Origin: Mesostigma viride
Lineage: Eukaryota; Streptophyta; Mesostigmatophyceae; Mesostigmatales; Mesostigmataceae
DNA: 64,000 bases
Direction: 5' to 3'
Assembly: GCA_009746045.1 (NCBI GenBank)
Contig: RPFO01000076.1
Location: forward strand, 604,614 to 668,613
Part shown: piece after piece, positions 21,922 to 31,967 of the stretch
Layout: each line of letters begins with the position of its first letter
Position numbering within the stretch: the stretch's first letter is position 1
Translations under genes and position numbers: made by a program
The notes under the pieces: generated by a model
Databases searched by the model: none
What the model saw: only the letters and a program-made list of their open reading frames with translations
Told to the model about the DNA's origin: nothing

Positions 21922-22674
21922 GCCCCGTTGTGCTTGTCGGTCAACAGATTTTATATTGCATTTGTGAGATGATTGTGGGTGTCCATTTTGCACACCACCC
22001 ACAGCCATGCTTGAGTGCACCGTTCCTTGTGTGTGTATCAATACAGTTGGTGTTCGTATTTGATCAGTTGTGCCATTTCATCGGGTTGTTGCATGCCATC
22101 TGAACATGTTCACTCCCCGTTGCCATTTTATCATACCAGTGTTGTGAGCTCAGAGCAATGGATGCATGATGCAGTGTTGTGATTTAGTGTAGATATTGAC
22201 GATGCCACCTTTGATCAGCATGATGGATGCTTGGCCAGCGATGGGTCGGAGGTTGACACTTGATGACCGTGATGACGATTGCCCTGAATGTTCAATATTG
22301 GTGTTTTTCTTAACATCCCAGTCGATATTTTTGCAATAAACCATGTCTCCCACGGCACATGACATTGTGGTGCATTTTATCATGCACCTAAGGGTGTTTC
22401 CAGCTTGTTTTGTCAGTTCCTTTCAGTACCCCCCTCTGGTTTTTCAAGTTGTCACCTGCGCTTAAGAACTTTCTCAGTGGCGAGTTCTTGGTGTCATCCT
22501 TTGAAAGCTTGCCCCGTACCGCTGCACGTGTTGTCTCTCCTGGCATTGCCACCTTGCCGTGTCCCACCTTGGCCTTTTCCTTCTCCATCTCTGCTGCGGC
22601 ATGCACGCACTTCCTTGCTGCGGATGTGCATTATGCGTGCTTTGTGATATATCACTTCCCCTGAGTGGTTGTGA

Positions 22675-22812
22675 TTTATCACCTTATCACATTTTGTTTT
22701 TCTGTGGGTTTGTGACATTTTGTGACACTTTGACATTTTGTGATAATGACGTTATCACAAAATATGCTGGTTTTATCACGTTTGTCACGTTTTGTCACAA
22801 TCATGACATGTC
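22675..22812. repeat. right subterminal repeats of the CACTA-like element, part 1
   Basis: TGTGACATTTTGTGACACTT and TGATAATGACGTTATCA motifs, inverse complements of those at 15,421-15,640. The LINE fragment at 22,803-23,476 splits the right subterminal region, which continues at 23,480-23,600. Confidence 0.75.
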
Positions 22813-23476
22813 CGATTAATTAATTAATTAATGACATGTCCGAGACGTGGACACTGATGCAGGAGCTGGAGCAACGACTCGACGGCGCCGTCACCAAGAT
22901 GCTGCGCAAGGCCCTTAACATCCCCTTTGGTTTGCACATTAGTAATGAGGATTTGTACGCTGATTTGCCCTATGTTTCCCACATTATTAGGCACAGGCGC
23001 CTGGGCCTAGCCGGGCACCTGGCCCGCACAGATCAGGTAGATACATCAGATAGACTAGCTGGCACCAAGCCCGCCCAGCCTGGGCGCTATGTCCTCACCT
23101 GGCGTGCCCCCGGCCGCGCGCGGCAGGGCCGCCACCCGTGGACTTTTCGTGATAGACTCGGCATGGACATGTGCTACACTAGACGTGACGGGCTCACCCC
23201 CGGGCAGCCTCCTGGTTTGTCTGTAATATGGAGGCAGATGGTGCGCAAGGATAGATGGCAAGTAGTGATGAAGGAGACCACCCCCAAGCCTGTGGGGGCT
23301 CCGCGTGTGACCAAGTATGGCAGTCATAGCGATTCGGGCCGCGGTGCCCACACCCCTGTAACTAGGACCTAGATAGCTTATACCATCCATTCCATCCCAT
23401 GTTCCCCTCCCACTGAGGACTTATGCTCACGTGACGCAGTCACGTGTCTATTAATTAATTAATTAATGACATGTCT
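22803..23476 (+). mobile_element. 5'-truncated LINE with ATTA tail and repeated target duplication
   Basis: A fragment of a non-LTR retrotransposon ends in ATTAATTAATTAATTA and is followed by ATGACATGTC. The same decamer precedes it at 22,803-22,812 and at 22,831-22,840, with another ATTA tract between. Target duplications plus tail fix the insertion. The coding part is at 22,836-23,372. Confidence 0.8.
22836..23372 (+). pseudogene. C-terminal fragment of a non-LTR reverse transcriptase
   Basis: 178 codons beginning in QELEQRLDGAVTKMLRKALN, then NEDLYADLPYVSHIIRHRRL and GLAGHLARTDQ. The pattern of a small-residue helix followed by RRLxxxGHLAR is typical of the region after the RT domain in L1- and RTE-like ORF2 proteins. 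RT catalytic motifs are absent, so only the 3' end was copied. The tail simple repeat matches the insertion at 2,753. Confidence 0.7.
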
Positions 23477-23479
23477 CGA

Positions 23480-23613
23480 TCACAATTTGTCACAGTTTTA
23501 TCACATTTTGTCACATTTTGTCACGTTTTATCATTTTTTTATCACAAAATGTCACAAAAGTGACATTTTGTGATAAAAAAATATCACAAAATGTCACAGA
23601 CCCCTTCCTAGTG
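23480..23613. repeat. right subterminal repeats and terminus of the CACTA-like element
   Basis: TCACATTTTGTCACATTTTG motifs form an internal inverted repeat around 23,560 (AAAGTGACATTTTGTGATAA). The end is CCCCTTCCTAGTG, the complement of the left terminus. Confidence 0.8.
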
Positions 23614-24356
23614 TGGCGCCGTGTGGCACGCTGTCGCCGGCGTGCCGATCTCACCCTGCCCCACGCGGTGTATGCTGGCCTAAGTGGATACGGAAAAAGG
23701 GAGCGGTCCCGCTGGGATTCTATTTCCTTACTTGTTGGGCCTTGCTGAGCTTGTTCAAGAGGATCGCAGTTTGGAGGGCTGCCTGGACAGCCGGGGTGGC
23801 TGACAGTGCAGCCTCCTCCCCCAGTGGCAGGAGGTGGCTTGCCACCTTCCACCCCCCCCCTCCTTGCCCCTCCACCTGCAGCAAGGCCGCCACCACCCTC
23901 ATTAGGTACTCCATGCCCTGGACAAGCTTCCCGGCTGCTGAGCCCAGCTTCTTGAGAAGGGTTTCCATGGCCAATGCAATGTTCACGACAATTTTCCTGT
24001 TCTCCATGTCCCGCCAATGTCCAGGCTTGATTGTCATGACCCACCACCAGATTCCCATCCAATCGTCGCTGGCATCCTCCAGCACTCTCGGCAGCACCCG
24101 CTCCAAAATCCGATATTTCACGCTCTAGGCTCATCTCGGCTCGGCAGTGCCACCCCTTTTGAGGCCTTGAAGTGGCTTTCCGGCCCCTCCATTCCTCCCA
24201 GCGATGCCTTCAAACCTTGCATGAATTTCTCGGCTGCGACCTCTCCCTCCTCGTCCTCCTTGTCGTCCTGATTTTCGGCTTCCGGAGGTGCCCCAACGAA
24301 TGTCGCCAGCCTCGCCCTCGTTTCCTTTCCGACAGCCCCCCCACCTGCCGAAACCT
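23614..24356 (-). pseudogene. gag: older YR element: C-terminal half of gag-like ORF1 and start of pol
   Basis: From 24,356 down the minus strand encodes the acidic region (NQDDKEDEEGE), GVALPSRDEPRV and ERVLPRVLEDASDD, then NIALAMETLLKKLG, LMRVVAALLQVEGQG and a stop at 23,720, homologous to 3581-4639. A second frame then gives YTAWGRVRSARRRQRATRR, the start of pol, which ends at the CACTA insertion (23,613). The pol gene resumes at 15,407. Confidence 0.82.
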
Positions 24357-25554
24357 TAGTTACGTTAAATAGTGCCGGAACTTTTTGCCGCCTGAGGCAA
24401 ATCGGGCCGGAACACTATTTTGCCCGGAATAACCACTTCCGAGCACCCAAGTTAATTCGGCCGAATTAACTTGGGTGCTCGGAAGTGGTTATTCCGGGCA
24501 AAATAGTGTTCCGGCCCGATTTGCCTCAGGCGGCAAAAAGTTCCGGCACTATTTAACGTAACTAAAACCTGGCCTCGTGGAGGGTGGGTTGAATATGAGA
24601 CATCCGCCTAGGCCACTGAGCACGCACCACTAAATGCGCCGGAGCTGTCCGGATTCGAACCCCTGACCTCCAAGGTGCACGGGTTTTAGTTACGTTAAAT
24701 AGTGCCGGAACCTTTTGCCCACTGAGGCAAATCGGTCCGTCACACTATTTTGCCCGGAATAACCACTTCCGAGCACCCAAGTTAATTCGGCCGAATTAAC
24801 TTGGGTGCTCGGAAGTGGTTATTCCGGGCAAAATAGTGTGACGGACCGATTTGCCTCAGTGGGCAAAAGGTTCCGGCACTATTTAACGTAACTAAAACCT
24901 GGCCTCGTGGAGGGGGGGTTGAATATGAGACATCCGCCTGGGCCGCTGAGCACGCACCACTAAATGCGCCGGAGCTGTCCGGATTCGAACCCCTGACCTC
25001 CAAGTTGCACGGGTTTTAGTTACGTTAAATAGTGCCGGAACCTTTTGCCCACTGAGGCAAATCGGTCCGTCACACTATTTTGCCCGGAATAACCACTTCC
25101 GAGCACCCAAGTTAATTCGGCCGAATTAACTTGGGTGCTCGGAAGTGGTTATTCCGGGCAAAATAGTGTTCCGGCCCGATTTGCCTCAGGCGGCAAAAAG
25201 TTCCGGCATTATTTAACGTAACTAAAACCCGTGCACCTTGGAGGTCAGGGGTTCGAATCCGGACAGCTCCGGCGCATTTAGTGGTGCGTGCTCAGTGGCC
25301 TAGGCGGATGTCTCATATTCAACCCACCCTCCACGAGGCCAGGTTTTAGTTACGTTAAATAGTGCCGGAACTTTTTGCCGCCTGAGGCAAATCGGGCCGG
25401 AACACTATTTTGCCCGGAATAACCACTTCCGAGCACCCAAGTTAATTCGGCCGAATTAACTTGGGTGCTCGGAAGTGGTTATTCCGGGCAAAATAGTGTT
25501 CCGGCCCGATTTGCCTCAGGCGGCAAAAAGTTCCGGCACTCTTTAACGTAACTA
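24357..25554. repeat. four 208-bp perfect-type palindromes at 330-bp period (foldback cluster)
   Basis: Palindromes at 24,357-24,564, 24,687-24,894, 25,017-25,224 and 25,347-25,554 each start TAGTTACGTTAAATAG and have ~104-base arms centred on AATTCGGCCGAATT. The 122-base spacers are nearly identical, but the third is inverted. Two arm variants exist (CCGCCTGAGG and CCCACTGAGG types). Copy 3 has one arm of each. The cluster is flanked by CCT on both sides and interrupts the gag-like ORF of the older YR element. Spacers contain GGTTCGAATCC, an RNA polymerase III B-box-like sequence. Confidence 0.92.
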
Positions 25555-25979
25555 CCTTGGCTGTGCCTTTCGGCTTGGCCATTTTTCGTTGCGCAGGTGT
25601 CATTGCTGGCAGCGCCTCCTCGTTGTCCGCTGCGGGATCTGCCACAGCAGAGGAGTTTTGCCACCGACGCTTTGTTTGGGTCACGTGCGTCCAACACGTC
25701 GGCAACATCAGCGTCACCGGCCAGCCATTGCACGACAGACCTCAGCTAGCTCGAGCTCCACGAGCTGGCGTTCGTCACCCAGTCCTCGGTACCGAAGACC
25801 TGCTTGGCTGCGCCCACAGCCTCTGCGGAGCTGGTGCACTTGGCTAGCAGAGTGGCGAGCTGCTTCGTTTTGGCGCTGAAAGCGGCTGGCGGGTGACTGG
25901 CGGCAGCACCAGCTCGCGGTGTGGGCGTCCCGTCCTCGCGCGCTGCCTGCCCTGCTGTAGCCTTGCGCCCCTTCGGCAT
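25555..25979 (-). pseudogene. gag: older YR element: N-terminal half of gag-like ORF1
   Basis: Starts MPKGRKATAGQAAREDG at 25,979 and includes AKQVFGTEDWVTNASSW, matching EAVLGTDWVTTVSRW in the element at 3,581. One frameshift near 25,750 moves the reading to AMAGDADVADVLDARDPNKA. It continues across the palindrome cluster at 24,356. The 25,980-26,515 stretch upstream is the A1 repeat/leader, starting at 26,515. Confidence 0.8.
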
Positions 25980-26515
25980 TGCTGCTCAGGTCCAAAAATG
26001 GCTCCGACAGTGAAGGTTCGACGGACCAGAGGTTCGTTTCCCCTGGCTTGCTGTCGCCACCCTTGTGAAAAGAAAAGAGGCCGACCTTAGTGGGTTCGTT
26101 TTTGTCTTTTTTGCGTGTGACTCATGCGGCCTTGGCCCGGACGGCATTTTTTTGCCACAAACGCTGCGTCTGAACAAATGACGCAAATTGGCGTTCTAAC
26201 TGCCGGCGGCTTACGTAAGGCTGCCGGGGCTATTAGGTCACATCTTGCGCGAGAGAAAAAATCTAGATCTAGTTAATCATTCCGCTATTAACATAGAAGC
26301 CTAGACAGTGGCAGGTTTATATCGCAACGTAGCTCCTGCCACGTAGCTCCTCGCAACGTAGCTCCTGGCCAGGAAAACTGGCCAAATCTTTGGCCACTAC
26401 CGATCGGGATCAGGCCGCACCGGTCTCAAAAGGTATGGCACGTGAACCCTATCACCTAGCTATAGCAGCTACCCTTTCATCTCACTATAAAGAAACTATG
26501 TTCAGAGAACCACGA

Positions 26516-27262
26516 TTCTAGATCTTCAAAGAGGCCAGAAAAAACACACTCCAAAAGCGACAGCAGAACAGATGCAAAGAGGAACGCAAAGTCACGCAGA
26601 TGGCAGCATGGGTGCCGCGCAGGGTGCGGAGACCTGTTTGCTCTCAGGCAACTTCAACGCATTTCTGCTGCTCCCACAAGCTAGGTCCAAAACGACAACG
26701 ATACAAGCCAACATGTTTGACATTCTACTTGAGGTTGACGTACGAGAGAGGAGGCTTCCTGTCCCTGGCCTTCGAGCACGCATGTGTCGTTCCTCTCCAC
26801 CAGTTGCCACGTGCCCTCCTGCAAGGCGGCGGTTGCCTGAGACAACTCCTTTGGTGACAGACGGTGGTTGTGCCACGGCAGGTCCTCAATCGTGTGCTGG
26901 GAACTGCGGCAGTGGGCACACGGGACGTGCAGTCGGCTGGGGGGCTCCTGTGGAGTAGACAACGCAGAGGCATCCTCCACTGATGTGCTGTCCCCTTGCA
27001 AGCATATTGTGGTTCGTCTGGCCGATGTGATGCGGGCGACTCGCCTGCAATGTCATCAAATGGTGCGGAGGCATCCTCCTGCGATCCATCCTCCCGCAAC
27101 GTTTGTGGCCCTTGTGACAGGGGTGACCGGTCTCGGTCGACATAAAACGACGCAGGGGCCACCTCTCCCGCGTTTGGTTTGGCAGCAGGTGGTTAGAGGC
27201 TGCACAAAGGACAGAACAGGCACATACGCGTGGTGTACGTAGGTATGACGGTTGTGGGAAAG
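26516..27262. other. unassigned sequence between YR element and microsatellite
   Basis: No gene is firmly supported. The minus strand around 26,700-27,000 has a plausible coding look (VPCAHCRSSQHTIEDLPWH, a possible zinc-knuckle-like Cys/His cluster, then ATAALQEGTWQLVERND). It is short, breaks frame on both sides and is not recognised. Confidence 0.3.
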
Positions 27263-27263
27263 G

Positions 27264-28005
27264 AGAAGAAGAAGAAGAAGAAGAAGAAGAAGAAGAAGAA
27301 GAAGAAGAAGAAGAAGAAGAAGAAGAAGAAGAAGAAGAAGAAGAAGAAGAAGAAGAAGAAGAAGAAGAAGAAGAAGAAGAAGAAGAAGAAGAAGAAGAAG
27401 AAGAAGAAGAAGAAGAAGAAGAAGAAGAAGAAGAAGAAGAAGAAGAAGAAGAAGAAGAAGAAGAAGAAGAAGAAGAAGAAGAAGAAGAAGAAGAAGAAGA
27501 AGAAGAAGAAGAAGAAGAAGAAGAAGAAGAAGAAGAAGAAGAAGAAGAAGAAGAAGAAGAAGAAGAAGAAGAAGAAGAAGAAGAAGAAGAAGAAGAAGAA
27601 GAAGAAGAAGAAGAAGAAGAAGAAGAAGAAGAAGAAGAAGAAGAAGAAGAAGAAGAAGAAGAAGAAGAAGAAGAAGAAGAAGAAGAAGAAGAAGAAGAAG
27701 AAGAAGAAGAAGAAGAAGAAGAAGAAGAAGAAGAAGAAGAAGAAGAAGAAGAAGAAGAAGAAGAAGAAGAAGAAGAAGAAGAAGAAGAAGAAGAAGAAGA
27801 AGAAGAAGAAGAAGAAGAAGAAGAAGAAGAAGAAGAAGAAGAAGAAGAAGAAGAAGAAGAAGAAGAAGAAGAAGAAGAAGAAGAAGAAGAAGAAGAAGAA
27901 GAAGAAGAAGAAGAAGAAGAAGAAGAAGAAGAAGAAGAAGAAGAAGAAGAAGAAGAAGAAGAAGAAGAAGAAGAAGAAGAAGAAGAAGAAGAAGAAGAAG
28001 AAGAA
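27264..28005. repeat. (GAA)n microsatellite, about 247 units
   Basis: Roughly 742 bases of uninterrupted GAA on the plus strand. Purine-only tracts of this length can form triplex (H-DNA). The long Lys, Arg and Phe frames reported by simple translation are artefacts of the repeat. Confidence 0.98.
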
Positions 28006-28271
28006 GGAGGAGGAGGAGAAGGGGGAGGAGGAGGAGGAGGAGGAGAAGGGGAGGAGGAGGAGGAGGAGGAGGAGGAGGAGGAGGAGGAGGAGGAGGAGGA
28101 GGAGGAGGAGGAGGAGGAGGAGGAGGAGGAGGAGGAGGAGGAGGAGGAGGAGGAGGAGGAGGAGGAGGAGGAGGAGGAGGAGGAGGAGGAGGAGGAGGAG
28201 GAGGAGGAGGAGGAGGAGGAGGAGGAGGAGGAGAATAAGAATAAGAATAAGAATAAGAATAAGAATAAGAA
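28006..28271. repeat. (GGA)n then (AATAAG)n microsatellite
   Basis: About 226 bases of GGA with a few AAG/GGG variants at the start, then AATAAG hexamers from about 28,232 to 28,271. The AATAAG tract continues after the YR element at 30,268, so the element inserted inside it. Confidence 0.97.
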
Positions 28272-30267
28272 TCGGATTTCTTTGAAAAGAGTTTCTCGAA
28301 GTGAGGCGGGGAATAAGGCCGCTCACGGGAGCCGCCTGGATGGTCGGCTGAACCGGGCGGGTTTGGCAGATGTAACCGGATTTGGCTAATGGCTGGCGAC
28401 CTGGAATTGTTAGTAGGGGCAGTGGCCCTATTGTGCTACAATCTCGAAACAATCTTATGCTTAAAGTTTGACAGGGCCGGGTTTGTTGAACCGGTTTGTT
28501 GAATGATAATTAGAACCTTTCGGAAAGGGTATTTGATTGGTTGTTGTTTTTGTGGTACGGTAGGTGTCGCTACATTCTCAGGTTGGCGTGTTAAGTTAAG
28601 CTCGGTTGCTGATGTCAGCCCCGTGCTAGGGCAGTTTGACTACTTTGGCGGCGTAGTGACATTGTTGTGGTCTTTTTTCTTGTAAACGTTGGCTGAGCGC
28701 CGACGGCTGAGGCTATGGCGGTACAAGAAGTGCCTCACCAGCCTTGCGCTCAGCATGGGTGCGGGGCTAAAATTTGTTAACCAAATTTCCGGCATCCATG
28801 ATCCCTGGCTGCTTAAGGCGGTTGGGATTCATGGCTGCCACTGGCCCGGAATTAGTGTCCGGGTGATCGGGGTTTAAATGCGAAGCGGGGGCTGATGCAT
28901 TATTTAATGGCTGGTTTGTTTGAAAGAAACGGCCAGCTGGCCGGGTTGGGCAAGGGCTAGCTTGCTTGATGGTTCCGTACCTGGGGATGCTTGCGCCTCG
29001 GGTTGGGCTGTCGGCAGGCTGGCCTGCCTTTGAGTTGTCTCGTACCTGGAAATGCTTGCATTCCGGGTTGGGCTTGGCTTGAGGGCCGCCGCGGCTCGGG
29101 GGGGTAAAAAATTTAAGTCACCGTTGTGGGACACGGAGCCTCGGCGCAGGAGGCAAGGGCTGAAAGCCAACTTGATTTCGTAATCAGTGGTATTTCCACT
29201 TTTTTGTACGGAAGGAGTGTTTATGTGCTCGGCACTAGGTTGGTTGCTCTTCAAAAAAGTTGTAAACTGGGCGTCGGCTGGAATCAGCGGCGCCAGTCAG
29301 CAGCTTTTGCTTTGACTTTGTGTTCCGCGACAGCACCCCTTAGCGGACCAGAGAAGAGGTCGGCAACGAGGTCAGCGGGGGCCCCCGAGTGGGGTCAAAA
29401 ATGCGAGCTGTGTCGATTGACAGTGCATGAATTTTTGTGCATTCACAGTCGCTGGGAATTAAATCTGTTTTCTGGCAACGGAGAGCGCCCATCGCGACAG
29501 GACAGCTTTTGACGGGAAAGGAAATGGTGCTTCTTTAGCGGACCGGAGGGCCAGGAAGGGGAGGTTGGGTAATCGCGAGCCATGCCTAAGGAGTTCTTAA
29601 TAGCGGTTCTGTAACCGCTACCTGTCTGTATGCATCTACTTATTGTTTTAACAAAGATGCTGGTGACTATGGTGAGCAAACGGGTGTATGAATCGGATTT
29701 CTTTGAAAAGAGTTTCTCGAAGTGAGGCGGGGAATAAGGCCGCTCACGGGAGCCGCCTGGATGGTCGGCTGAACCGGGCGGGTTTGGCAGATGTAACCGG
29801 ATTTGGCTAATGGCTGGCGACCTGGAATTGTTAGTAGGGGCAGTGGCCCTATTGTGCTACAATCTCGAAACAATCTTATGCTTAAAGTTTGACAGGGCCG
29901 GGTTTGTTGAACCGGTTTGTTGAATGATAATTAGAACCTTTCGGAAAGGGTATTTGATTGGTTGTTGTTTTTGTGGTACGGTAGGTGTCGCTACATTCTC
30001 AGGTTGGCGTGTTAAGTTAAGCTCGGTTGCTGATGTCAGCCCCGTGCTAGGGCAGTTTGACTACTTTGGCGGCGTAGTGACATTGTTGTGGTCTTTTTTC
30101 TTGTCCCACCCACCCACCCTCTTTGGTGGCCTGGTCTGCGCGGGTAATCGCGAGCCATGCCTAAGGAGTTCTTAATAGCGGTTCTGTAACCGCTACCTGT
30201 CTGTATGCATCTACTTATTGTTTTAACAAAGATGCTGGTGACTATGGTGAGCAAACGGGTGTATGAA
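28272..30267 (+). mobile_element. non-autonomous YR retroelement with split direct repeats, inserted in a microsatellite
   Basis: A1 28,272-28,683, body 28,684-29,566, B1 29,567-29,692, A2 29,693-30,104, spacer 30,105-30,141, B2 30,142-30,267. A copies are 412 bases and B copies 126 bases, apparently identical. A starts TCGGATTTCTTTGAAAAG and B ends GGTGTATGAA. The target was AAGAA|TAAGAA. The 883-base body has no RT, recombinase or other recognised gene, so the element must use proteins of another YR element. A nearly identical copy is at 53,330-55,196. Confidence 0.93.
30105..30141 (+). other. C-run spacer between A2 and B2
   Basis: The spacer begins CCCACCCACCCACCC, four C-runs separated by single bases, followed by TTTGGTGGCCTGG. 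The opposite strand is a textbook G-quadruplex pattern. Corresponding spacers occur at 8,353-8,385 and 58,771-58,803 in unrelated element families. Confidence 0.85.
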
Positions 30268-30546
30268 TAAGAATAAGAATAAGAATAAGAAGAGGAGGAG
30301 GAGGAGGACTCAGGAAGAGGAAGAGAAAGAGGAAGAGGAGGAGGAAGAGGAAGAGGAAGAGGAAGAGGAAGAGGAAGAGGAAGAGGAAGAGGAAGAGGAA
30401 GAGGAAGAGAAAGAGGAAGAGGAAGAGGAAGAGGAAGAGGAAGAGGAAGAGGAAGAGGAAGAGGAAGAAGAAGAGGAAGAGGAAGAAGAAGAGGAAGAGG
30501 AAGAGGAAGAGGAAGAAGAAGAGGAAGAGGAAGAGGAAGAGGAAGA
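30268..30546. repeat. (AATAAG)n and (GGAAGA)n microsatellite
   Basis: Continuation of the AATAAG tract, then GGAGGA and about 230 bases of GGAAGA hexamers with occasional AAAGA or AAGAAG variants. The Glu-rich frame over it is an artefact. Confidence 0.95.
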
Positions 30547-31256
30547 TTTTAGCATATTGGGGCACCAATGTGCTAGTTGGATGCAGGATGAGGAGACCTT
30601 TCTAACGCCATGCTGACTGCCTGAAACAGACAAGGGACGTGAGAGTTATCAGGTCCCGAAGTCCTGCCGACCGGCGGCGGCGGCAGTGCACACCGAGGCC
30701 GCAGTGGACAGGACACGTGGCAGGCAGGCCCTGCACAGGCTTAGCCTGGACCAGCACGTGACTCAGGTCCATGGAGGCCGAGGGCGCAACGGTCCGGCGA
30801 CTAAGTAGAGACCAATAGGCCAGTCGCGGGCTCTGCAAGGATGCGCATCCGTGCAGAGCTGTGACAGGAACTGCATGGTGATACCTAGTCGCGGAATGTC
30901 AGAGATCCTTAACGCTGCCTGCAGCAAGGATGCAAGGTAGCGGTAAGCAGAGCTCTGGCAAGGTAGCGGTGCACTGTGCGAAGCCGATGGGCGATGCCTT
31001 AGGGCCCGATGGAAATGAGGTTACATAAAGCTATGGCCTAAGGCAGGTCAAGGCAGTTCTTTGCCGACGCACCGTGATTGTCACAGTCTTGGAGTGAGCA
31101 AGCCAGCGAGAGCGTTACCTGGGGCGAGGAGCAATTAGGTTGCAAGCTACGCGACCTAGGTCCTAACAGTCGCGACAAGGACCAGGAGCTCACAGCAGCT
31201 GCCTGGCCGGAGTCGCTAAATCGTATTATTGTTTTCGTGATTTCCTGCCATTTCAT
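30547..31256. other. leader-like sequence upstream of a gag-like gene
   Basis: No ORF is convincing. By position it is probably the LTR or 5' leader of the element whose gag-like gene starts at 31,257. No second copy of this sequence was found in the window, so LTR status could not be shown. Confidence 0.35.
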
Positions 31257-31967
31257 GTCTGGCGCATCGTCTACGGGCCATCCAGCCGCGGGAGACGAAG
31301 GTCAGAGCTCGCAAGAAGCTCCTTTTTACCCATACCGGCAGCCAGCAAGTGCGCCTACATTGGTGCAGGTGGCATACATTGCAAGAGGGCTTGCCGACGA
31401 GTGTTGGGTCGCAGTTTCGGGGGGGGGTAACCGGGCGGCTGCAGCGGATCCTATAGTGCAAAGGGCCCGCGTGACAAGCGCGCCAGGGGAAGCTGGGCGG
31501 GTGGCCATAGAAGAACTGGTGCGGCTACGCGACGCGTTGGCTATCACAGCTAGCGGCGTTGAGGTGGCGTATCAAGGGGGTCATATTACGCCAGCAAGCC
31601 TTGACCTTGCGAGAGAAGCGTGTAGCCAGATTGTGGCTATAGCTTTGGGAAGCACGCGCCTTTTTAACCACTGGGTGGCTACGGCGGTGCTGGGCGAGGG
31701 AATTCCAGAGACAGACGAGATCCGGGAGGCGAGGAGACGTGAGGAGATCAATCCGTGGGTAACAGCTGAAGTGTTTTCGCAAACTGTTGAGAATTTAGTT
31801 GCTGTGCTTTTGCAAGAGGCAAGGGGGCAGGCAGACAGGTTTGTGATCACCACCAACCCACCTGGAATCTTCACATTTTTGGATACTCCTCGACGCGCGA
31901 GGGCGGCATCGGCACCAGGTCTGTCGGTAACGATTGAGGCCGGGGCTGCGAGGTCGCCAGATAACAT

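Larger units (their letters stand above)
15408..23613. mobile_element. CACTA/EnSpm-like DNA transposon, 8.2 kb, with 2-bp TG duplication
   Basis: The ends are CACTAGGAAGGGG at 15,408 and CCCCTTCCTAGTG ending at 23,613. The flanks give TG duplication (CGCGGTG before, TGGCGCC after), and removing the element rejoins the YR-element codons Arg-Arg-His-Arg-Glu. Next to both ends are dense TGTGACATTTTGTGA-type subterminal repeats, typical of CACTA elements. The interior holds minisatellite-like DNA, exon-like fragments and a LINE fragment. No TNP2-like transposase domain was recognised, and introns could hide one. Confidence 0.75.
13650..26515 (-). mobile_element. older YR (DIRS/PAT-like) retroelement, nested and truncated
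   Basis: On the minus strand the element starts at 26,515 with TCGTGGTTCTCTGAACATAG, almost the A1 start of the 3,131 element, flanked outside by GAA. It encodes a gag-like ORF1 (25,979 down to 23,720) and RT-RNase H (23,7xx and 15,407 down to 13,650). It is interrupted by four palindromes (24,357-25,554) and a CACTA-like transposon (15,408-23,613). The RNase H is cut at 13,650 by the Gypsy LTR, so the recombinase, B1, A2 and B2 are missing. Removing the two insertions restores homologous reading through both sites. Confidence 0.85.

Noticed and set aside
25228-25300. Functional standard tRNA gene
   Set aside because: A canonical T-stem and acceptor stem cannot be formed and the box order is reversed, so it is reported only as tRNA-like.
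24357-25554. CRISPR array
   Set aside because: The regular 330-bp period is made of long palindromes with nearly identical spacers, no cas genes, and a eukaryotic context.
27230-28452. Long poly-Lys, poly-Arg, poly-Gly and poly-Phe/Leu frames
   Set aside because: They are direct translations of GAA and GGA microsatellites and stay open for that reason only.
28503-28685. Conserved 60-aa protein (MIIRTFRKGYLIGCC) in both non-autonomous YR copies
   Set aside because: The copies are almost identical at DNA level, so frame conservation carries no information, and the frame overlaps the A repeat.
30263-30633. Glu-rich and Ser-rich frames over the GGAAGA repeat
   Set aside because: Repeat artefacts on both strands, with no unique coding sequence.
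30547-31256. LTR of the element encoding the split gag-like gene
   Set aside because: No second copy of this sequence was found within the window, so LTR status cannot be supported.
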